Part shown: piece after piece, positions 10,651 through 13,650 of the stretch
How the letters are laid out: each line of letters opens with the position of its first letter
How positions within the stretch are numbered: the stretch's first letter is position 1
DNA from: Ectocarpus siliculosus
Lineage: Eukaryota; Sar; Phaeophyceae; Ectocarpales; Ectocarpaceae
Direction: 5' to 3'
Assembly: GCA_000310025.1 (NCBI GenBank)
Contig: FN649736.1
Location: 4,300,682-4,314,331, forward strand
DNA: 13,650 bases
Notes under the pieces: generated by a model
What the model saw: only the letters and a program-made list of their open reading frames with translations
Database searches by the model: none
What the model was told of the DNA's origin: nothing
Translations under genes and position numbers: made by a program

Positions 10651-12693
10651 GGTGTTGTTGTTGCGCGGCGGCGAGCAGCGGAGATCTTGTACAAGTGCCC
10701 TACGATAAGACAGCAATCTAGCCATCAAACGGCCTTGTTGAGCCTGTTACCCACGGGGAACTCATCATCGCTCCTGCCGCATGCTTCTTCAGTGACCTGT
10801 GGTACAGAGAAAACGCCCTATAAATCAAGAACCTTTTTGAGTAAAAAACTCGGGGCTCGAGAAGATATATGAAGTATTTAATTCACAAGTTGACCGCGAC
10901 ACAGGTGCTCACTCAATAAGCCTACCCTCAATAGTAAATACCTTTTTAATTTCCTAATGTGTGTCGGCGTCGGGTTGCGTGTGTAGTTTTTATCGCCCCA
11001 CGGAGAAAGTAAGAAACGAGCCTTTGGCAAAATAAGTATGACATTCCCACTGGCACGTACTCTGTCTGCAGCATTTTTGCATACAATAAAAAAAAACAGT
11101 CATTCCCCATGACGTGCTGATCATTCCCCATGACAATCATTCCCCATGACGTGCTGATCATTCCCCATGACGTGCTGATCCTACGGCCGTCCGAAAGTGT
11201 AAGGAGAGTTGCATGTTGCCGTTCCTCTGGAAACCATCTTGCGATTTTTTAACCTATTAATAACATTACAACAGAGAGTATCTGTCGTCCGTGGATCAAA
11301 GACCAGGTTGTTTCGCGACGGATTCTAACACGACCAACAGCAGTGTTTACTGTTTGTTTTGTCATCACTTCAAATCAGCGCCTACAGCATTCGTGCCACG
11401 TGCTCCAACCCGTGGTCACACAGAAGGGTCTCCCTCTCCCTGACCCCTACCCACCCCCCCTGCAGTGCTGTGCCGTCAGTGCCATGGCATTTATTATGTC
11501 TTTTTGCATTCATTCTAATTGGCTATCTATCTATCTATTATGCCGTTCGTCCTGGGTTGCCGATCATGCTGTGTCTGTCGGTTACCAGGCACCGCACGCA
11601 CGCACGTTTATTTAGTACTCACTGCGATGTAAATAACGTTTTGTTCTCCAGTGCACCAACAGGTTAGGTAGGACATGATCACCCAACAGACAGACAACTG
11701 GTTCTTCCTAACTCCCACCACTACTTACTACTCCGTTTACAAGTAGTACTTTTTTTTATTGTTGGCATCCGGTAGGTAGGGTGCATATATATGATGCCAC
11801 ACCCCATCGACCGATTTTAAAAGCCCGTTTACTCTAGAGCACAAAGAGTGACGGTGCCGAAAGTGGCGGCGTTGGGACCGTCCCGTCGAGAGCTTTCCGA
11901 AAACGTTTTTGTGTGATGATGATGATGTGGACGACACCCACCCTCCTCGTCGTCATACTCGACCTTTTTTGAAAGTCGGCCCAGGGGATGTGTGGTATTT
12001 TGTGCAACGTGCTACGTTGTTCACATTTGTCGCGTTGGCGCAGACCAAAATAGGGAGTTTTGATCCGTTGACCATATAGAAGTGCAAAGCCACCCGATGC
12101 AAGTGAGCATGACTGTACTCAAAAGAATCATTTCTATAGGTCAGTCTCCGCTTTGTTTATCCAAAACAAGGCAAACCCACCGATTCCGATGAGGACGTGA
12201 AAGTTGGCAGAGCAGTGATGGTTTTCAGTGTTTGGACATGCCCTGTGCTGTCTAGCTCTGATTCGATGACCTGCGTCTTCTTTTTCGAAAGAAAGCGACT
12301 CTGCCGACGATCCTGAGGAACGGTGTAGCATACCACCCATCATCATTATTATCAACCAAACGACACGCACAACACACAACTCTCATACAGATACGTTCCA
12401 CGTGACTATAATATATATACACCACACACAAGGTGCACACACCTCCTCTCCCTCGCTACTACTGCTGCCTGCTGCTGGTGTAGTTCATAACGTTTTTTTC
12501 TTCGCTGCGTGTGTGCGTCGGTCCGCTATTCTGTCTTCTTGCTGTCTGTGTGTGTGCGCGTCAGGTGCGCATGCCAACGAATCCCCAGAGAGTGCGGGCC
12601 GCGGCGAGCGCTGCCGCTGGGACGGCCTTCAGTGTCACGAACGCGATAATAGACAAGGGGCTGAACTTTATTGAACGTTCTTCAAAGGAGTAG
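2531..12693 (+). CDS. NDC1: NDC1-like type II NAD(P)H:quinone oxidoreductase, ten exons
   Basis: Single-subunit FAD enzyme that oxidises NAD(P)H and reduces a membrane quinone without pumping protons; plant NDC1 acts in plastids (plastoglobules) and mitochondria. Joining exons 2531-2793, 3824-4002, 4576-4755, 5255-5406, 5934-6083, 7563-7703, 8660-8899, 9986-10062, 10453-10573 and 12565-12693 gives 1632 nt, or 543 aa plus TAG, with every junction in phase. Seen in the protein: first Rossmann GGGFGG (about 104-109, FAD), YDKLVLAVGAEP (213-224), second Rossmann GGSYAGVE (273-280, NAD(P)H), VWTAG (371-375), YCLGDIA (417-423, FAD), AQVALQ (434-439, quinone-site motif), NLGEMM (464-469) and a C-terminal RMPT segment. 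The last two features point to NDC1 rather than NDA/NDB or bacterial Ndh. No EF-hand is visible. Exon 1 is inferred; the rest is strongly supported. Length is close to plant NDC1 with its transit peptide. Confidence 0.85.
2794..3823 (+). other. Intron 1 (long model); possible alternative promoter
   Basis: GTGCGG...GTCAG, 1030 nt. It contains a perfect TGACGTCA palindrome (3515-3522, bZIP/CRE-type) about 270 nt upstream of ATG 3789, and a CT-rich stretch (3760-3774). If the short form is made, this segment holds its promoter and leader. No coding signal was seen. Confidence 0.45.
3789..4002 (+). CDS. NDC1: Alternative first exon with ATG at 3789
   Basis: If transcription starts inside intron 1 of the long model, ATG 3789 is the first codon in this frame and the protein is 467 aa. 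Its first 18 residues (MIESIARATFVRTFVSSS) have spaced hydrophobic residues, two Arg and one acidic residue, loosely resembling a mitochondrial presequence. It leaves only about 22 residues before the FAD fold. Conventional annotation might choose this start because it needs no upstream exon. I cannot tell from sequence alone whether this is the main start, an alternative start or intronic. Confidence 0.5.
3824..4002 (+). CDS. NDC1: Exon 2: FAD-binding Rossmann fold
   Basis: Encodes the linker, RICVLGGGFGGLYTALRL and VVTLVDKRDKFTFLPLLYEFA. The GGGFGG loop binds the FAD pyrophosphate, and the Asp in LVDK is the ribose-binding acid at the end of strand 2. The donor is CCA|GTGAGC. The phase 1 junction with exon 3 makes an Ile, so the LYE to APTF spacing exactly matches plant NDC1 as I remember it. 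In the short model the exon instead begins at ATG 3789, after an in-frame TGA at 3774-3776. A second phase-compatible acceptor lies at 3840-3841. Confidence 0.92.
4003..4575 (+). other. Intron 2
   Basis: GTGAGC...GCAG, 573 nt. It holds a C-run (4161-4171) and a CT-rich stretch near the 3' end (about 4511-4540). No other feature is visible. Confidence 0.85.
4576..4755 (+). CDS. NDC1: Exon 3
   Basis: Encodes GNAELDEVAPTFRELL and GVSFVQGCVSNIDLD, the NDH-2 segment after the first Rossmann motif (EIAP-like) followed by the strands carrying the VxxID pattern. The acceptor is ACGCAG|TT with a pyrimidine-rich stretch about 25-60 nt upstream. The donor is AAA|GTGAGG, phase 1. The acidic stretch around ATSDDLDG and SDNADE is a variable loop. 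Confidence 0.9.
4756..5254 (+). other. Intron 3
   Basis: GTGAGG...CTGCAG, 499 nt, with a purine-rich patch (5081-5100) and a T-rich tract just before the acceptor. Nothing else is visible. Confidence 0.85.
5255..5406 (+). CDS. NDC1: Exon 4
   Basis: Encodes RTLEYDKLVLAVGAEP and the PFYSIEDSYRVKQ segment. Both are highly typical of NDH-2: the YDxLVLAxGA strand closes the FAD domain, and the FYxxEDA-like helix follows. The acceptor is CTGCAG|CG behind a T-rich tract (5232-5243). Phase 1 with exon 3 creates Thr208. The donor is AAG|GTGCAA, phase 0. Confidence 0.93.
5407..5933 (+). other. Intron 4
   Basis: GTGCAA...AATAG, 527 nt. The stretch before the acceptor includes CCACTAACC (5905-5913), which resembles a branch-point sequence about 25 nt upstream. 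Nothing else is visible. Confidence 0.85.
5934..6083 (+). CDS. NDC1: Exon 5: NAD(P)H-binding Rossmann fold
   Basis: Encodes RVVVVGGSYAGVELSCNLATEL and KVEVTLAAGSE, the second nucleotide fold inserted in the FAD domain. The glycine loop reads GGSYAG, with Ser at the usual middle Gly. Strand 2 ends in Ala-Ala-Gly rather than an acidic residue. The acceptor is AATAG|GCC and the donor GAG|GTGAGG; both ends are phase 0. Confidence 0.93.
6561..6593. repeat. (CTGTTG)5 microsatellite
   Basis: Five uninterrupted copies of a hexamer followed by TTG, preceded by other CTG/TTG units from about 6537. Intronic. Confidence 0.9.
6756..6787. repeat. Inverted repeat / hairpin
   Basis: Left arm CAGCAAAAAACAAT (6756-6769) and right arm ATTGTTTTTGCTG (6775-6787) pair with one bulged A around a 5-nt loop. 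Flanking TTCGAT and ATCGAA also pair. This could be a MITE remnant or a chance A/T-rich hairpin. Confidence 0.7.
7563..7703 (+). CDS. NDC1: Exon 6
   Basis: Encodes VLSMATPGNREAGLRRLTESGVHVMKGARVSEV, matching the NDC1 PxGNRE segment and the following helix and strand of the NAD(P)H domain. The acceptor is ACCCAG|GTC. No usable GT donor keeps frame with exon 7. The only good phase 0 junction is AAAG|GCAAGA, a GC-AG type donor. Confidence 0.88.
7704..8659 (+). other. Intron 6, probable GC-AG intron
   Basis: GCAAGA...CACAG, 956 nt. It carries a 24-bp minisatellite close to its 5' end (7754-7874). A long minus-strand open frame through it (7660-8385) has low-complexity Cys/Arg content where it crosses the repeat and looks non-genic. 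Confidence 0.75.
7754..7874. repeat. 24-bp minisatellite, five copies
   Basis: Units at 7754-7777, 7778-7801, 7802-7825, 7826-7850 and 7851-7874 share a CGGCAGCAGA head and a CGATGC core; the fourth unit is 25 bp. A degenerate sixth unit may extend to about 7906. It starts 50 nt downstream of the GC donor. Confidence 0.9.
8660..8899 (+). CDS. NDC1: Exon 7: VWTAG and FAD-binding GD motif
   Basis: The largest exon, 80 codons, phase 0 at both ends. It encodes ADLLVWTAGSQP, a GRIEVDRRLRL strand pair and VYCLGDIA, whose Asp contacts the FAD ribityl chain in this family. It ends in NAQ, the first half of the AQVALQ motif. The acceptor is CAACACAG|GGC and the donor CAG|GTGTGT. A run of G around 8823-8838 encodes a Gly-Val-Gly loop and is prone to sequencing slippage. 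Confidence 0.93.
8900..9985 (+). other. Intron 7
   Basis: GTGTGT...AATAAG, 1086 nt. It holds a CTG/TTG-rich stretch (9013-9039), two copies of CTCAAGCTGTGT about 95 nt apart (about 9397 and 9493), a 45-codon open frame (9340-9477) with no recognised domain, and an AT-rich 3' part. Confidence 0.8.
9986..10062 (+). CDS. NDC1: Exon 8: quinone-site motif
   Basis: Encodes VALQQSDYVAYNIWADKERRKPLDF. Joined to exon 7 it completes AQVALQ, the conserved NDH-2 quinone-site/flavin-contact motif, then the NIWA helix of NDC1. The acceptor is the unusual AATAAG|GTG without a clear pyrimidine tract. The donor is TAG|GTGGGT, phase 2, completing Arg461 with exon 9. Confidence 0.88.
10063..10452 (+). other. 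Intron 8
   Basis: GTGGGT...CCCTAG, 390 nt, the shortest intron of this gene. Nothing else is visible. Confidence 0.88.
10453..10573 (+). CDS. NDC1: Exon 9
   Basis: Encodes FLNLGEMMNLGGLDGSLT and the GLARRAVYA helix, characteristic of NDC1 (NLGEMM followed by a membrane-facing C-terminal region). The acceptor is AACCCTAG|A and the donor GCG|GTGGGC, phase 0. A TGG/TTG microsatellite begins about 20 nt into the following intron. Confidence 0.92.
10595..10663. repeat. (TGG)6(TTG)13 compound microsatellite
   Basis: Six TGG units (10595-10612), thirteen TTG units (10613-10651), then GTG and three TTG. Read on the other strand it gives poly-Asn/His open frames, which are artefacts of the repeat. 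Confidence 0.95.
11101..11179. repeat. 21-bp tandem repeat, four units (one shortened)
   Basis: Units at 11101-11121, 11122-11137 (shortened to 16 bp), 11138-11158 and 11159-11179 share CATTCCCCATGAC. The three full units are identical and include ATGACGTG, a bZIP/G-box-like core. Intronic. Confidence 0.93.
12565..12693 (+). CDS. NDC1: Exon 10: C-terminus and stop
   Basis: Encodes VRMPTNPQRVRAAASAAAG and ends ERSSKE-TAG. The RMPT segment after a hydrophobic helix matches the RLPT segment of plant NDC1, and the rest is an Ala-rich amphipathic helix expected to sit on the membrane. The acceptor is GCGTCAG|GTG behind a T/G-rich tract. Confidence 0.88.
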   Translation: MRMPTNPQRVRAAASAAAGTAFSVTNAIIDKGLNFIERSSKE

Positions 12694-13402
12694 GGAGCGA
12701 CGGCGGGGCTGGCTGTATATACATCTCGGTGTGGTCGTATGGACTGCTGTTTTGTAGTGTGGTGGTTCAGCAGTGGACAGCAGTAGTGAACACGCAGTCG
12801 TGGTCTTCCCACTGGTGATTGAAGGAACCTTTCAGTTGTTTTCTGGGTGTCTGTAGGAACACTCTCGATGCGAGTCCGACGTTCGTATCATCCAGGGGTA
12901 GGCGTCTACGCTGACGTGGCTGACGTGGCTCCAGGCAAAGCGGGTGTGCCGATTGTGACACAGGTTTACTGCTGTAGCACTCCTGCGACTGACTGCTGCT
13001 GCTGCTGCTGCTGAGGCTGTTGTGTCCTGGACGAAAGAAACGTGGAAAAAACTGTCAACTTGCGCAAGCCCGGCTGCCGGGTGTACGCGCCCCTTGCGAC
13101 CTGATGAAGTGAACCCCATGGAGCCTGTCTGCCAAGACTGAAAATTATCCTCCTTCCCTGGTGTGGGGGTGTGGCGTACGCAGACACGCCGAGTCACGAC
13201 AGCAAGCAGTAGAAAGACCCGTGTGTAGTCCAGGTCTCCAAGAACGGTGACCACCATATTTTGAACATCGCGTTCATAGTGCGAGTGGCCTAGGAGGAAG
13301 AAGGGGGTGGGCTCTCGTTTGATTACAAGACGGAAGACGGGAGAGAGAGGGGGGGGGGGGGCACCCCCACTGGGCGTTTAACCCCCCCCCAAGCAGCTGC
13401 AG
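12694..13402. other. 3' UTR and downstream sequence
   Basis: Follows the NDC1-like stop. I see no AATAAA. (CTG)7 lies at 12993-13013, a TGACGTGGC direct repeat near 12913-12930, a G-run at 13349-13361 and a C-run at 13381-13390. The transcript end cannot be fixed from sequence. Confidence 0.6.
12993..13013. repeat. (CTG)7 microsatellite
   Basis: Seven perfect CTG units about 300 nt downstream of the stop, possibly within the 3' UTR. Confidence 0.9.
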
Positions 13403-13549
13403 ACAGAATGTGGGGCCCGAAAGCCAGAAACCACGAGTAACGAGACCAAGAGACGAAGGATTCGGTATAACCGTGAATCCGTGGTTTGTGGAAGCGTACC
13501 GGAAATTTCGTGAAAGAGCGGCGAGAGACAAAAAAGGGTACACGGGGGT
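13403..13549 (+). CDS. Possible terminal exon, product unknown
   Basis: After a C-run and CTGCAG acceptor, an open frame (phase: one base then CAG) runs 48 codons to TAG. It includes DEGFGITVNPWF and EAYRKFRERAARDKK, which read like real protein (a basic amphipathic helix). There is no in-frame ATG and no upstream exon could be identified, so it may be chance or part of a repeat. Adjacent homopolymers could hide frame errors. Confidence 0.2.
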
Positions 13550-13650
13550 ATAGCTATGTACCGGATACAAAAAAAAAAGAGAGGTTGGCAAAAACTTTTG
13601 GGATCCTTGGGAAACCCAAGACCTCGAAGGGAAAAACGTTGCATCGCCCG
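13550..13650. other. Right edge, nothing recognised
   Basis: A-run (13568-13577) and short inverted CCTTGGG/CCCAAG elements. No feature could be assigned. Confidence 0.5.

Larger units (their letters stand above)
10574..12564 (+). other. Intron 9, longest, repeat-bearing
   Basis: GTGGGC...GTCAG, 1991 nt. It contains a TGG/TTG tract (10595-10663), a tandem repeat (11101-11179), (CTAT)4 at 11523-11538, a GAT run (about 11916-11927) and TG/CA-rich DNA near 12407-12440. No coding region is supportable. Confidence 0.85.

Noticed and set aside
10354-10728. Poly-Asn/His minus-strand frame and poly-Val/Cys/Leu plus-strand frames
   Set aside because: Products of the TGG/TTG microsatellite; only 10453-10573 in the NDC1 frame is coding.
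12832-13257. 141-codon minus-strand frame downstream of the stop
   Set aside because: Contains a CTG-derived Ala run and no recognisable motif; probably chance.
13349-13390. G-run and C-run as a biological element
   Set aside because: Long homopolymers near a contig-like edge are as likely to be low-quality sequence; no supporting structure.

Overview
This looks like a nuclear window from an intron-rich alga, most likely a stramenopile and probably an Ectocarpus-like brown alga. The evidence is a multi-exon gene with introns of about 0.4-2 kb, GC-rich exons with no bacterial-style operon packing, splice donors that are almost all GTG-type, many CTG/CAG and TTG microsatellites in non-coding DNA, and a possible stramenopile plastid-targeting presequence. 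The organism is inferred; no marker gene is present.

One gene fills most of the window on the + strand (2531-12693). I assembled ten exons by matching reading frame, splice phase and family motifs. They encode a type II NAD(P)H:quinone oxidoreductase of the plant/cyanobacterial NDC1 type, a single-subunit flavoenzyme that passes electrons from NAD(P)H to plastid or mitochondrial quinones. Exons 2-10 (3824-12693) are well supported: all eight junctions keep frame and rebuild both Rossmann folds, the FAD-binding GD motif, the AQVALQ quinone-site motif and the NLGEMM and RMPT segments typical of NDC1. Exon 1 (2531-2793) is inferred. It would supply a signal peptide, an A|F cleavage site and a transit-like region. 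A second possible start at 3789, inside the last part of intron 1 of the long model, gives a shorter form with an arginine-containing, mitochondrion-like N-terminus. The two starts suggest possible dual targeting.

On the - strand at the left edge is a second candidate gene (1294 down to 38). It starts at a strong Kozak ATG, has a consensus GTAAGT donor, and ends in a last exon preceded by a strong pyrimidine tract and CAG acceptor. I do not recognise its product. It would be divergently transcribed from the NDC1-like gene across a spacer of about 1.2 kb rich in CTG repeats (1295-2530).

The introns hold minisatellites (7754-7874 and 11101-11179), trinucleotide tracts (6561-6593 and 10595-10663) and a hairpin (6756-6787). 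Downstream of the stop (12694-13650) is non-coding-looking sequence with a CTG tract and G/C homopolymers, then a weak candidate terminal exon (13403-13549). I found no rRNA, tRNA, CRISPR array or recognisable intact transposon.
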